In this document: piece after piece, positions 37,901 to 50,776 of the stretch
Position numbering within the stretch: the stretch's first letter is position 1
How the letters are laid out: the number at the start of each line of letters is the position of its first letter
Assembly (NCBI RefSeq): GCF_027942865.1
Contig: NC_134519.1
Span: 18,361,248-18,425,247, forward strand
Reading direction: 5' to 3'
Origin: Odontesthes bonariensis
Taxonomy: Eukaryota > Chordata > Actinopteri > Atheriniformes > Atherinopsidae
DNA length: 64,000 bases
The notes under the pieces: model-generated
What the model saw: the letters and a program-made list of their open reading frames with translations, nothing else
Database searches by the model: none
Told to the model about the DNA's origin: nothing
Made by a program: the position numbers and the translations under genes

Positions 37901-40900
37901 TAATGCACATTTCTGTACAGAAGCAATTGGATCCATTATCATTACAGCTTCTCCAGGGGACAGTATTTACACATGTTACAACATTATTGATTGCTTTTTA
38001 TATCCTGAATGTGCAACGTGAAAGTGGAATGTATTTATGTTGGCAATGAAAAATGCTTCCACCACAATAATGTATGCAGTGGCATTACATTAACAAGACT
38101 CTGTGCTTTGTTTGTTTTCAAAGTGTATCTTGCCTTTACTTTGCATTCGGGAGACCCGGGTTAAGTTTCCTGGTGTGTAAAGAAAGCCATGGCAGGAATG
38201 TGTATGTTTTACTGATGCACTGTGGAGGACAGCCACACATAAGTGCGTTACAGCCGGGGAAATAAATCTCTTTGAGTAATTTGTGTATTCAAATTTTTAA
38301 AGTGTTATTAAAGTGACAAGTGAAATATGTGATGTTAATGCATATACTGGAATCGTTTTGTCCTCTTTTTTACCTAAGTGATTGTAAAAAGGTATCAAGG
38401 TATGAATTTCTAACTTGACTGTTGAAGTGAACCCACCTGTGATGTCACCTGTGGTGTCATGTAACATCATGGCTTATAATGCAGATACAGATAGATCAAG
38501 CTTATTCTAAAAATCTGAGCATCATGTCTACATTCGTGTGTGTAAATTAAACTTCTAGATTACTTTCTTTTATTTTCCTCTTAACTTTATCTCCTCTGTC
38601 AGTGCATGCCAGATTGTAGGCTGACTATGTGTTTTCCCAGTGCAAGGGGGAGTCTGTGTCCATTGTTCTAGGCTCTGACGGCAGCAGGGCTGTCGTTAAT
38701 GGACAACACTACTGATTCGCCTGTGCTTCCTGTGCAGACCTAGTCATGGCTCAGTTTTCTTCACTGGCCTTATCATGCATGTCACCTTGCCAGGAGAGAG
38801 GAGAAAAGGAGGGGAAGTCGAAAGGGATATTAAGAGCAAGAGATGATTTTATCATTGTTCTACTTTTGACAAAAAGCCATTATTGAGTATGAATTGATGA
38901 CTAATCCATCTTCATATTAGTTTCAGCATTTGCAACATTTGTGGAGGAATTGTGAGCGAAAATACCACTTTCATTAAGATTCAGTTTCTCCCTGTTTGGG
39001 CACGACGCGATGCAAGATTGTAGGTGCTGATAAGATAAGAATGTAGCAGTCGCCTGCTCTGGTTGCTGGTGCAGAAGGAGGAAATTCCTATCTGATGGGA
39101 TTTTCAAATTGAATTTTGAATGGCCAGACTGGAAGGAGAAAAATATTTACACAAGTGACATCTCCATCACACTGGGTTGTTGGCATGGCCTCGAGGCTGT
39201 ATTATAAACAACTGCAACTCAAAAACTCAAACAGTTGAAGTTTACAAGATTAAAGATACAAATAACGTTTGGTGTGACATCATATGGTGCTGTGTGAGAT
39301 AAGCCTGGGCTTGTGAAATTGTCACAAATGTATTGTTTATTCATTTATTTAGACATCTATTCTTTTTAGACATCCAGCACAATTTTATTTAAGTAATCAA
39401 TTCTAATTGGAGGTTTTTTATTATTCCTATAACACATTTTGTGGGGGGGGGGGTTTCTATATGGGGCAAGAGATATATTTCTGACAACCTGGAAAATCCC
39501 ACTTTCTGATGCTGTTCCATTTCATGGTACAGTAATGATACTAAATTATGTTTTTTTTGGTGCTACTTTAGCCAAGGCTTCAAACAAGCCATAGTTACTA
39601 TATGGTTAGGTGGGAAGAATGCAGAGTGTTGATCGGTCACAAGAAATCCTCAGCTGTGGGTGTAAACAACTCTACAGCAGCACACATATGTCATGACTCT
39701 TCCTTGTTATATGGGGTCAGTTATCATGGCATAAAACAAATCATGGCTATCTAATTTATTTTGCATGGACTTATTATTGTGTAGATATATGAGCTTGTTT
39801 ATCAGCCATGAGTATGAATTTAGAGACTGGTCTTTGTTCTTTGTTGAGCTCCAAAGTGCTTATTTGTTGTGATCACCCAGATAGATTTTCAACTTGTCAG
39901 AGAGCCAAATAACTCAAAAGTTGAATGGGTATCCCGTGTAATATTGTTGTAAATACTTAGCAGTAGGCCCAAAAAAAGGTAATCAATACATTAAAAGTTG
40001 TGTGTCTGTGTCAACTTCCCATAAGCTGTGTTAATAAACAGCTGATCCAGCCCACAGTAAGGGGATACAATATGGAAAAGGAGCTGTGGCAAATCAAACC
40101 ATTATGTGCCATATCATACCTTATAATGTAAAAACACCATAACACAAGGTAAGACATGGTGAGAGGGCCGACAATGTCACGATGATTTGCTAAACTTAAG
40201 GTTTTCATACCTAAACCTAAACATGCTGACTGTAACACATTGACAATGCTTGGGGCACTGTGTATATGCTCAGCAAACACATTACCAGCCCTACATTATA
40301 TATTTCTCATGAAATGACCACATGGATGTATGTGTGTAAATAAAGAAATACAGAAAATACAGAAATAAAAAATATCTCTGGCTCTTACTGTGCAGACAAA
40401 TAAAGTCAATAAATTATTCACTGCAGTTCTTTTTTTTTTTTTTTTGCATTTTCCGTGCCACTCTAACTTCTTTTTCTGACAAGTCCTTGTGGTAACATAT
40501 ATGTGTCACAAAACGATCCACTGCACATCCATTTGGGTCAGCTGAAGCATGAGGACAAAGACATTATTAAGTATAAGTGGGCCTAGATAGATGAACTGAG
40601 GAAAAGGTCATTTTAGTTTTTATTTTCCAAGAAATAATGCTTTCAGTAAAGGATACAGATCACAAAATGTTTTATTTCAATGTTATTGCATAAGAAACAC
40701 TCATTTTAATTGTGTGAAGACTCATAAAAAAACATCAACTTGTTTATCAGCTGATATGAATGAGCAGAAGAGACTCCTTTCAAAAGATTTACGACGAGTT
40801 ATTTACTATTCTGTGGTTGGAAGAAAAACACACAGAGCTGTCAGCTTTTTACTGCCCGCATCAGGAAGATGAAACCTGCGTACACCCTCTTGCAGGTGGA

Positions 40901-42156
40901 GACATGATGCTTGTTTCTCTGGCCCTGCTGTCCACTAACTTCCACCAGGCCAAAAATGTTTCTCTGACGAGCTTCCACAGAAAAGTCACTTGTGTTGCTT
41001 TGTCTCGGTCAGATATGCAGGATGAGGCTTATGAAAGAAAGTGTTGATGAGCACAAGCAAATTTTGTAATGGCAACACTTCTTACTAATAAAGGAAACTA
41101 TTATGACGCACTCACATTATCATATCATGTAAATCGCTGGCACAGAGCTTCCATTGTGTTAGTTTTCCTTAGCAGTAACAGCACTTCCTCTACAGCATTT
41201 ACTGTTTGAATCCCTCTCAACTGCTTCGCTAAATACCAGAAAACCATCAACAGAAGCTGAATCCAAGTGGACTGACTTACTGGACTCTTGACCTTACTGT
41301 CAAGTAGTTGTCAGACCCCATATGTTTGCCCTCTCGTATGGAAGAAGCAAAGCAATTATTGAAAAAGTGCATGAACAGAGGGGGTTGGTGTATTTTTCCA
41401 GGGGTTAAATCAAATGGGTAACCTCTACAACGCAGATTGATGGCTGCATCATGACAACCAATGAGACACAGCCTGGGACTTTTGTAAACTTCTGAGTGGC
41501 CAGAAGTCCTGGCCCTCAATTTGAAGGAGGTACTATGCCAGGTGGCTGAAGCACATAGCTGTTTATTTCTATGAACTGCTGCGGATTGCAGTCCTGCAAG
41601 CAGCCCCAGCGCTTTCATGTTTCCCCATGCTGCATGCCCGATGCAATCCACCCGCCTGTTATGAGCATGAAGTAAACAAAACATTAGGTCATCATAAATC
41701 ATGGCCCAATGACATGTCTGGAACTGAGATTAGACAAGCAGAATAGAGCAGTGGAGCACGGGCAAACCGGTCTCTCCTCCTACAGCTCCTCCTCTCCTCC
41801 TCAGTCCCAATGTGTAAGATCATTATTAAAATTGCAGCTCAATTAAGATAAGGCTAAATTACTTTCTCTGTCTCCCTCTTTGATGTACGGGGGATTTTTC
41901 TTCTTTTCAAAGTGGAAAAACGGGCAGTTTAAAGGGAGCAGGGGGAGACAATTGCTCCGAATGTGCTTTGATGTCGAAGTTGCAGCTTTGCACACAGTTT
42001 GGGTTTGATTGGAAACGTGCATGATTCTTTTTTACCAAGGTTATTTTCAGACAAAGCTCCATTTTCAAAAGTGAATGCTACATCTCATTTGCCTCATTGC
42101 ACAGACAATTTACCTTTCTGGCAGACTCGTGCGTAAACATATGTGTGTGCGTATGT

Positions 42157-42189
<33 letters not shown>

Positions 42190-42195
42190 GGAGAG
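42157..42195 (+). repeat. (GA)n microsatellite
   Basis: Uninterrupted GA dinucleotides run to about 42182 and continue as imperfect GA-rich sequence to 42195. Confidence 0.9.
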
Positions 42196-43620
42196 TTTCA
42201 GTCCACTTTTCCTGAACTCTTCATTTGGGTAGCTGCAGGCCTCAAGCAATGAAACGTGACTTCTTTTTTTCTGGGTCAGACTATGTCTTTGCTGAATCAG
42301 TGTAATTGAAAGTGTTTCCTACTGCTTGTAGAGTAAAATGTGCAGACCAGAGGGTGTATTGTGTGTGTGTATAAAACTTCCACTGAATTGAATGTTGGAA
42401 GGACTCATTGCCACTGGTAAAGAAATAATACATAAGATGATAAAAGTGCAGAGGAAGCAGAATGACTGTTAATATCTTCTGATGTTTGGTAAAGACAGGA
42501 ACATTTCATTACAGCATTATTTGCTTTGATAAAATCATTAAAAGCTATGTCATGTAAAATAGTTAAAGTACTAGCATGAGTGTAATGTTTCTCTGGAAAT
42601 AATTCAAGCCTTTAGCCTCTCAGTCCATTGTTCATCCTTGTTCTCTTTGTCCTAAAGTTCATGTATTTGCTTGACTTCTCACTGTAAATACAAAGGCAGA
42701 AACATCAGAGGCCCGTGGACTAGGGATGTTTATATGAGCAGCGAGCCTGGAGATGAAACAGAGATATGAGTGCTGATCTGTGAAAGGAACCACTGCTGTA
42801 TCGCTGCCGCTCGCCATCACACACAAACACCATCTGGCTGCTTCGCAACACATAGACACAACCTCACACCTGCACACCTCACAGACATTCAGGAAGAACT
42901 GCAGATAAAGTATGAATTTATCCCAGCAGTAGATACGCTGTAAGTCTTTAAAGTTGTTTTGAAGGACTTGTTAGAAGTTTCGAATGTTGCAACAAGCTCT
43001 CTGACATTCTCCTCATTCGAATTTTTCCTTTTTGTGTTCTTTACAGAAACTCATTCCTATCTTTCTTCACCTCTGTGTTTGTGTTTTGAATTCTTTCTAC
43101 ATTGTAGCCAAGCATGGAAACAGGGAAAGGATGACATGAAAAAATTAGTTTACTGGCTGAAGAGTAAACAACTGGCTGCTGAAATAGGCTGTCTGGGGGA
43201 AGGGTTTTCCTCTTAGAGGTCAGAGAGCAGATCATCCGTTGACACAAACTCACACAGCTGACATTTGCGATACACTCGGAATCACTGCAAAAAGCTGTGC
43301 TGTGCTTTGCATATGCAGGAGGTTTCATATTTCACAAATTTTCTAGGCTTATATTGCACGTTAATGCTGTTGCGGTTTGCATGCCCAGTCAAGATTAATG
43401 CGGCCAAAAGGATCTATGTGGAGATCGTGTGCTCCTTCATTCTCTTTTAAATAAACTGAAAGTCCACAGAAACTGTGAAAATGTGCAACAGTTGAGACTG
43501 AGGTCAGTGTTATTCTTTGAACCAGTTTGTTTTTCCTTGCCTGGGTTTCACCTCACACCTTGTTCTGCATAGTAATTCTCCATCACAGCATATTACGTAT
43601 GTGGAAAGGGGTGGTGTACC

Positions 43621-43645
43621 GGGGGGGGGGGGGGGGGGGGGGGGG
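43621..43645 (+). repeat. G25 homopolymer
   Basis: Twenty-five consecutive G residues are followed shortly by another GGGGG. Such a run can form G-quadruplexes and is also a common place for sequencing or assembly length errors. The minus-strand frame across it encodes a poly-proline artefact. Confidence 0.9.
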
Positions 43646-44742
43646 TATTTTTGGTCGGGGGAGCTGCAGGTAAATTTCTGCTTCCTGCTCTTTTGACTGG
43701 AGGGACTGATCACATCTGATGACAATCTGGGTGATATAGGGAGCTGCATGCATGAGTGCACTTGAACACAGCTACCACACACAGGCAGACTCTTGCTGTC
43801 GGACTTCCTGCAGGGTGTTAGAAAACAACTGAGTAAATAACAGCTGAGTAAAAGCAGTAAATATTGAATATTTGATTGTGTTTCAATTATTTTTTTTTTA
43901 AAAAGTATCGTCGATCCCCTGACGATCCCCTTGAACCTCATTTAACAGAACATCACTTACCCAATCTGTCAGCAATACTGTAAAGGCAGGAAAGACTGAG
44001 GAGAAGGATGCGGAAAGAACTGAATTGCATTTTCCCCAATTGCATGTGTTATTGTTGACACTGTGATTAGCTGTAGTGGCTCTGAATTGTCAACTTTGTT
44101 TTTTATCAGATAATTTCATGACCCGCAGACCGCCACATATGAATCGCAGAGCTAATGTGTAATCAGATATTTCCATCTCTGTCTTTAGGTGTATCTGTTT
44201 TAATAAATCATCTGCAGTACACTGGATTAATGTGATCTCAATATACCAGGGAACACAAAGCTGTTGTCAGTATTGCCATCATTGAGATTAGCATTTTGTC
44301 TGAAGGTGTAACCCATGTTAAATAACCCCAGAACCACTCGTGTAGCACCCATTGCGGTGGTGACACACACCAGTAAAAATCAACAACCCTAAAACTTTTC
44401 CTTCGTAATATCTAAATACTGCATGAGGGAGCAAAGCACGAAGTCTCTGCCAAGAATTAATTGCATGTGGGATCTTTGAGACTTGATGTGGCCTCCTCAC
44501 ACATGCACACACGACGCATGTTAAAATCAAATTGTGTTTGTTTGTCTTCCTTGGTGATTCACCTCCACTTTTTCTTTCTTTTCATGGGGAGGTGCCATTT
44601 AACCCAATTCATTATGGTGTCTTCATCTGGTTGGTGTGACACTCTTTTCTACTCTGTTGATGGACTCAGATGAGAGCTGTCACTTCCAGCACTGTATCCC
44701 TTTCTTCTGTATGTATGTATATGCATTTTCATAGACATCATT

Positions 44743-44853
44743 TATATATATATATACATATATATATATGTGTATATGCATGCACGCACACACACACACA
44801 CACACGTACACACACACATATATATATATATTTCTGTGGGTGTGTGTGTGTGT
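44743..44853 (+). repeat. Compound (TA)n/(CA)n/(TG)n microsatellite
   Basis: Blocks of TA, CA, TA and TG dinucleotides follow one another, so the TA and CA/TG parts are partly self-complementary and could extrude a hairpin. No gene content. Confidence 0.9.
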
Positions 44854-45259
44854 AGCTAATCATTTCCCTTTGTATGTCTTAATTAACATGATAAATTTTG
44901 TTTCATTTTAAACGTATTTTCCTCAGAAAAGTGGTATGATTTAATGTCAGAATGAATGTTTAGAGGCAGTATTCATTCTAAATCAAATCTAATCACAAGA
45001 GCTCATCAGACTGCTGATGAAATATCAAAAATCGGATTCTATTTATTGTGCCTTTTCAAAATGTATATTGCATTTTTTCCCGATGTTGCTTATCTTATTT
45101 CTGATTTTTTTTCCCATCTTAAAGACCTTTATATTTATACAGTTCATCAATATTTCAGGTTAATTTGTGTTCAGTGACACAGCAGTTTTTTTAAACACAG
45201 TGATCGCATATATTTATGGCTCAGAAGAGGACTCTAAAGTAACTCTAAAGCTGTTGTGA

Positions 45260-48200
45260 TTTTTTTTTTTTTTTTTTTCAGGTATTAAAGGAGACATTTA
45301 TTTCGCGGTCTGAAAACATTCTAAGTCGTCATGCTGTTGATGTCTTCATGGCCCACTGGTCGCCTTGCACTATAAATGAGATGAGACCCGCGAAAAACAC
45401 AGACAACTGCTACTGCGGCTCAGATAGCAGTAGCTGGACAGCTTTGAAGTGACACAGAGTTCAAGTTTGTTCAGCTTACTCCGCTCCAGCAGCACTGCAC
45501 TCTTACTGAATTTGCTCCTCCCAGAACGTTTGGGCTCCACGTCTGCTCCTTACTGATAATGCACTCAGGTATAAATATGTGCATCGTGTTCACAGTCACG
45601 CAGCCTATGTACCTACTTACCCATATATGTTCATGTATAATGTAGGCTATATGTTGCTTTTTTTTTAACTAAACCAAAATAATAAAATGTTACTGTCACA
45701 TTGCATCTTCAAAATAGAAATATTTTAGACGCCAGTATCAGACCATCAAAGAAAATGTTTTTCTCTAGGCCTAATACTTTCAGCAAAACATATTTTCTTA
45801 CGTGTCTCTGCTCTCATGGTTTCTTAATTTTAGGAAAGAAGTATAATAAAGTTCTGAATAAATTAGCAAACATAAAATACAGGAAGCGGATTTTATCACC
45901 TACACACGCGACAGAACTGAGCTCTGCTTTCAGATTATACGATGGTTGCTTGGCGTTGGCTGTGAGTCCTTCATTTTATATTAATACATTTTAACTACAT
46001 TCGACCATAAATTACTGTATTTTACGCTGTATAATTGGAACATTCATGTGCGCGGTGTGGGCTTGAAATGTACTATAATTAGAAACCGCGGGCCCAAGCT
46101 GCAGAAAAGCTGGTTTTGTGTGACTTGAAGGAAACTCTGTTCCCTTTTGAGGTATCTCTCCAAGGCTGTCGGGTTATTCGCAGGGCGACCGGTTCCCCCT
46201 GGTATGAATTCACACTGCCCCATTATCCCTCCGTCCCAGCGGTTATGGTGTCTGACTTCGTGTGTTTGTTTCTTTAGAATCAGAGATGCTGCACGACTTC
46301 AGCTTAATCATTTAATTCGATGCGCTTTGTTTACGCCTCATCGCTCTGCGTGTTCTGACAAAGGCGAACAAACATATTGTCTTTTTCTTTTTGTGTAATC
46401 ATCATTTGTCTTTACAATGAGACGTGCAGGGTAAGAAACTGCACGCGGTGGTTGCTTTTCGCTCTGAGAGACAAGTGTTGGACCTCCAACCTTTCAAACG
46501 TTTGGCCACAGCAGAGCAGACAGAATTTGCGTCTACGAGCTCCTAATTAGAAACAGATGGCGCTTGGAGCAACCGAGTACTAAAACACAGCATTTTCCAT
46601 ACTGAGCTGCGGTCACTCAGCCATACAGGTGCACACGGTCTGCGGGGGCTCACCGAGCCTTTATTTCATTTATAAACTCATGCTCTCTCTTTCTCTGCCC
46701 TCCCTTTGTAAACCCAGAGGAACAAGGACTGGCTTAAATACTCGTAGCCAGAGTTATGCATTAGTACAACTCTGTTTGCATGGAGTTTTACGGTGGAAAA
46801 GCTTCCAATTTCAGACATAGCCTAGCTGATGACCATTGTAGCCAATATCATAAAAGAAAAACCGAGTTGGATCCAAGATTTCAAAAACATTATAAGGCCT
46901 CCTTGCTCGTTTACCAATCTTAATACCGCCAGATGGATGTGAGAATAAGTTAGATTATCTAATCAAAACAAATCGATCAGTTCCATCTGCTAACGTCAGC
47001 GTATAGAAAAGCATTTAGCCGGCAGCCTGTCAGATTTAATATGGAATATATCGTCAGACTCTCATCTTTAAGTGAGCAAACTTATTCGAAGGACGCTCAT
47101 TTGCGTTTCGGAAAGTCAAAAAAACATGAAAACAGAAAAACGAAAGCTTGCAAAAGGAAGTTTCACCTTAAACCTCTTATTTGTGGGCCATTAGTGGATA
47201 ATTGTGAGTGACGTAAAACTAGACATCACATACATCACGAGTTTAGTCGGCCCTTTCAGTAATAGTGGGGCAAGTTTGATATTTCATCCTTGCTAGGATG
47301 AATTGATAATGTTCTCGCAAGGTAACGCTTATTTATCTTAGGTGCGTTTGTTGAACTTTGACCTGACCTTCAAGCACAGCTCGACACAGAGCATCTGTCT
47401 TGTTGGCTCTCATCTTTCAATAAATCAGATCGGCACTATTTTTCCTAAATGCGATAAGAAACTTCACGAGTCGCTCATCACTTCCCTCACTAAAATCGTG
47501 CTTTAGAATGTATTAGAGACACGATAAATAATGGTTATATAATAATGTTTTGAAACCCTTGGAACAAATTGAATCACATTAAGTCCTGATTCATTAAATA
47601 AGAAAGATGGGGTTAAACACAAAGCCTTTTGTCTTTGCTATTTGACCCAAAGCAGCGAGGGAAGTTGTGCATTTTCAGGAATGTAGCGGAACGTTTCAGG
47701 AAGGCGCAGGGTGAAGCCTCGACACAGGTTTTCAAACGGTGATCCCCAAAAGTCTGCGCGTCGAGAAGCCCCCAAAGGACTTGTGCCCCTGTTTTGTGAG
47801 AGGTGGCCCCGAGCTTCATCTGATTAGTGTGTTTTGTTGTGAGAAGGAATTTTCTGAACCATCTTCGCTGTAGGTGGAGACATAGCTGTAAGTGTAAACA
47901 AGAAACTGAACATAATTCACTCTTACCCACTCTTCTGAAAGGGGAAATGAAATTGAAATTAAATTTGTAGCTACTTTATTTCGTATTGGCAATCCTCTGG
48001 ACGGATTGAACCCCACAGAGGAAAAGTGACCCGCTAAAATATCTACAATATTATTTTAGTACAAGAAGTACCAGCTTTCATTTCTCAGCTCTGTGCACGT
48101 GTTTTGTCTGAGAAACTTGCTCCTACCAATAATTACAGCATTGAGAAATTAAAATCCTACCACATGAGCTCTATGCTCATGGCCCTCCTCTCCCTTTCTT

Positions 48201-50308
48201 TGTGTGCCTCGTCCTGTTGTATTGTTGATGGTGCTCTGGCGGCCGACATCCTCCTCATTGACCCCCGTCTCCCTCTCTGCCTTTTCCGTCTCATGAAAAA
48301 CGATTCCAGCTCTCTGATTGAATTTTATTCCTTCCTGACCTGGCCCATTCTGTGAGAGCGCCATCAATCTTTTGACTAACACGACGTTTGTTTATTAGGC
48401 CTACACTTGGGAAAGTATCTAATGACTTTTATAAGCCGGACTGTGGTGCAATCGGAGAGTTGGAAGACACGTGCACGAAGGATTTAGTGCTGTTTTGAAC
48501 AATGCAAACGAAACAGATTTTTTTCCCCCATAAAAAATGCAGATCATGAAGTGTTGTCTTTTTTTTTTCTTTTTTTTATCCCCATGTTTTCTAATGTGGA
48601 AGACGATTTTTAGAACCATAATCTGACGTGTTGTGATATCAAAGTCTATTTATTCAGGAATAGACTTTGACTTGTGTCCGTCTGTCTGCTGCACTCTGTG
48701 GGACACGCTGCCACTTTCCGTTTAAAAGGAAACTTTTCGCAAAAATATCCCTGATCAACCGGTGCGTAGAAGAGTTGCTGTTGCAGACTGCAAGATTTCC
48801 ATTATTTATGTTCAAATAATAAAATAGGAAATGCTAGTATTAATATGTGTCCAAATTAATAAATTGTATTGTTTTTTGGGGGCTGCTTACCCTTAATGAA
48901 CAATTAATGCTCCAATATTCAAACATTTATGTTTCATTTTTCTGTGTCACGGTTAGTTGTGATGAAGTCTATCAATGGGTACATTAATATCATTAATATT
49001 AATATTACTACTATATTATTATTGTTGTTGTTTTTGTTCTGCATACAGACTTCACTAATCCAAGTTTTAACTTTTTTACTTTATGCACACAGTTCTTCAA
49101 AGTCTATCCAAGTAAAACTCCTCATGTTTTTTTTTCAATAAGGTAAGTAAAAAGTGAAAATTTAAAATAAAATTATGTCTTTCTTTGTTAAATAAATTCT
49201 TGAAACCCTCAATAAAACAAACTGATATTGAATTAAATGAAACCCTGCTTTCATTGTTAGGGAAAACAACGGACATGTATTCACATAGCTGAAAAGTCAA
49301 TCATCGCAGCTGACAATGCTAAAGAAAAGGTCGAGGTTGTTTGTGAGTTTCCTTTAAGTGATTTGAATATTCTGGCTCATTAACACGGGGTCTAATCGTG
49401 CTGAGAGATACAAATGAAACGTTTAGAAATCTGTTTCTGTGCCAAAAATAGAATGCAATCTGAACTGCCCACTAGAATTCCTGCAAAAGCTCGATTTGAT
49501 TTCTCGAGTGCATGACGCATGACGCAAATTGAAAATATAAATATTCACCATTTCAATTAGATGTCCACAAACTTTACAAAACAAAAGAAAAAAGGAAAAA
49601 CAAGAAAGAAAAACCAATCTGACTTGGGCATAATACAACGTGACGGCCATATTGTCTCCATTCAGGTCAGCATCGTGTCAGACGGCGTGAATTCAAATAT
49701 CAAAACTGAAGTGACAAGGGGAATATCTCAGGCATGTGCGGTATGATATCAAGTGAGCGCAGGTATGCGCCAGTAAACACACATTGCAGTCCAAAACAAA
49801 GTTGTGCTGAGTGTGTTTCCCAGCTCACTGGCTCAGGGTCAGGCTGATCTGTCATAAAGTCTGATTTCACACTGAAAATATAGATTTATATAAAGATTTC
49901 ATGTCAAGTATTAACAAGAACATTAAAACCTTGGGATAGACATGTTTATTATGGATATCCTCTGCGCATATCCAGAGGTGCTATTGTGAATTTGTCTTCC
50001 ATTAGAATGTAAAAAGAGAAATTCCAAGGCGGTTTGACTTTTATGCATTTGTATATTTCTACAGCAGACTGTTGTCAAAATAGACCCCCCTCCCAAAAAT
50101 AATAATAATAATGAGAATAATAATTTGACAAACTCACATTATTAAATAAATAAATCTAAGGTAGAAGGGTCTGATTAATGATGAGGCATACAGCTAACAC
50201 ACATAACTGACATGGACTGCACTGAGGGTGCAACGAGTGTAAAATATTACTAGCCAGATCTGAAGTCTGAAGAAATGAGGCGTAACTTTAACTCACATAA
50301 AATGACAA
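45260..50308. other. Gene-free region 3' of foxc1
   Basis: Begins with a T19 run (45260-45278). No frame shows a recognisable protein. In other vertebrates GMDS lies convergently beyond FOXC1. I looked for its conserved protein words on the plus strand and did not find them, so gmds, if linked, lies outside this window. The segments 45290-45600 and 46080-46560 are richer in CpG and mixed composition than the desert further left. The first has a TATA-like CTATAAAT at about 45371 on the plus strand. Both could be regulatory DNA or an unannotated non-coding transcript. Confidence 0.45.
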
Positions 50309-50314
50309 TTTATT
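50309..50314 (-). terminator. foxc1: Candidate foxc1 poly(A) signal
   Basis: AATAAA on the minus strand, about 465 nt after the foxc1 stop codon, followed by a TG-containing stretch (TTTTATGTGAGTT). It is the nearest canonical signal. Others further on, for example near 49945-49950, would give a longer 3' UTR, so the true end is not fixed. Confidence 0.45.
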
Positions 50315-50776
50315 AAACAAACAAACAAATCCTTCAGAATACTTTTCAACAAATGAAGAATCTTTAGAATAGTACGTTGATATACACGTTCCTTTTTTTT
50401 CTTAACTTTCATAATGGAACAATTATTTGGACAATTAAGGCAATTCGATTTAGAAACAATTTTGGGTGTTTGGTCCATAATATCCGGCTACAGTTGAGAA
50501 ATAAATTACTATATGCAGTTTACACGTCCAAGAAAAAGTGACACATCTTTAGCATATCACAGAAAGCAACAAAAGCAAAAGGAGACTTACGTGCTATTTG
50601 CAGTAGGCCTAACACTGTTCTTTAGAAAAACCAAGATCAAGTCTTTTCTGTTTTTCGTCTGATATTAGTCCATGTGGTGTGGACAAGTAAAGGGGGGAGA
50701 GGTGGGGGGTATTTTAATGACAGAGTTCAAACATCGTGGGGGAAAGATTGAGCTGTTTTTTTTTTCTCTCATTTGG

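Larger units (their letters stand above)
34911..45259. other. Gene-free stretch; candidate non-coding islands and simple repeats
   Basis: About 10 kb without a recognisable gene. It holds a G11 run at 39443-39453 and several microsatellites listed separately. Mixed-composition blocks at about 36800-37160, 38600-38770 and 41270-42010 look like conserved non-coding sequence. The block near 41820-41880 contains AATTAAGATAAGGCTAAATT-type homeodomain and GATA words. The 141-codon minus frame at 41277-41702 has no recognisable domain. Confidence 0.45.

Noticed and set aside
41277..41702. 141-codon minus-strand frame
   Set aside because: Not recognisable as a protein; better explained as a chance frame in a possible conserved non-coding block.
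43510..43941. 143-codon minus-strand frame with a poly-proline run
   Set aside because: Created by the G25 homopolymer; no protein family resemblance.
1..50300. Exons of gmds, the expected vertebrate neighbour of FOXC1
   Set aside because: I looked for conserved GMDS protein words on the plus strand and found none; a tblastn search would be decisive.
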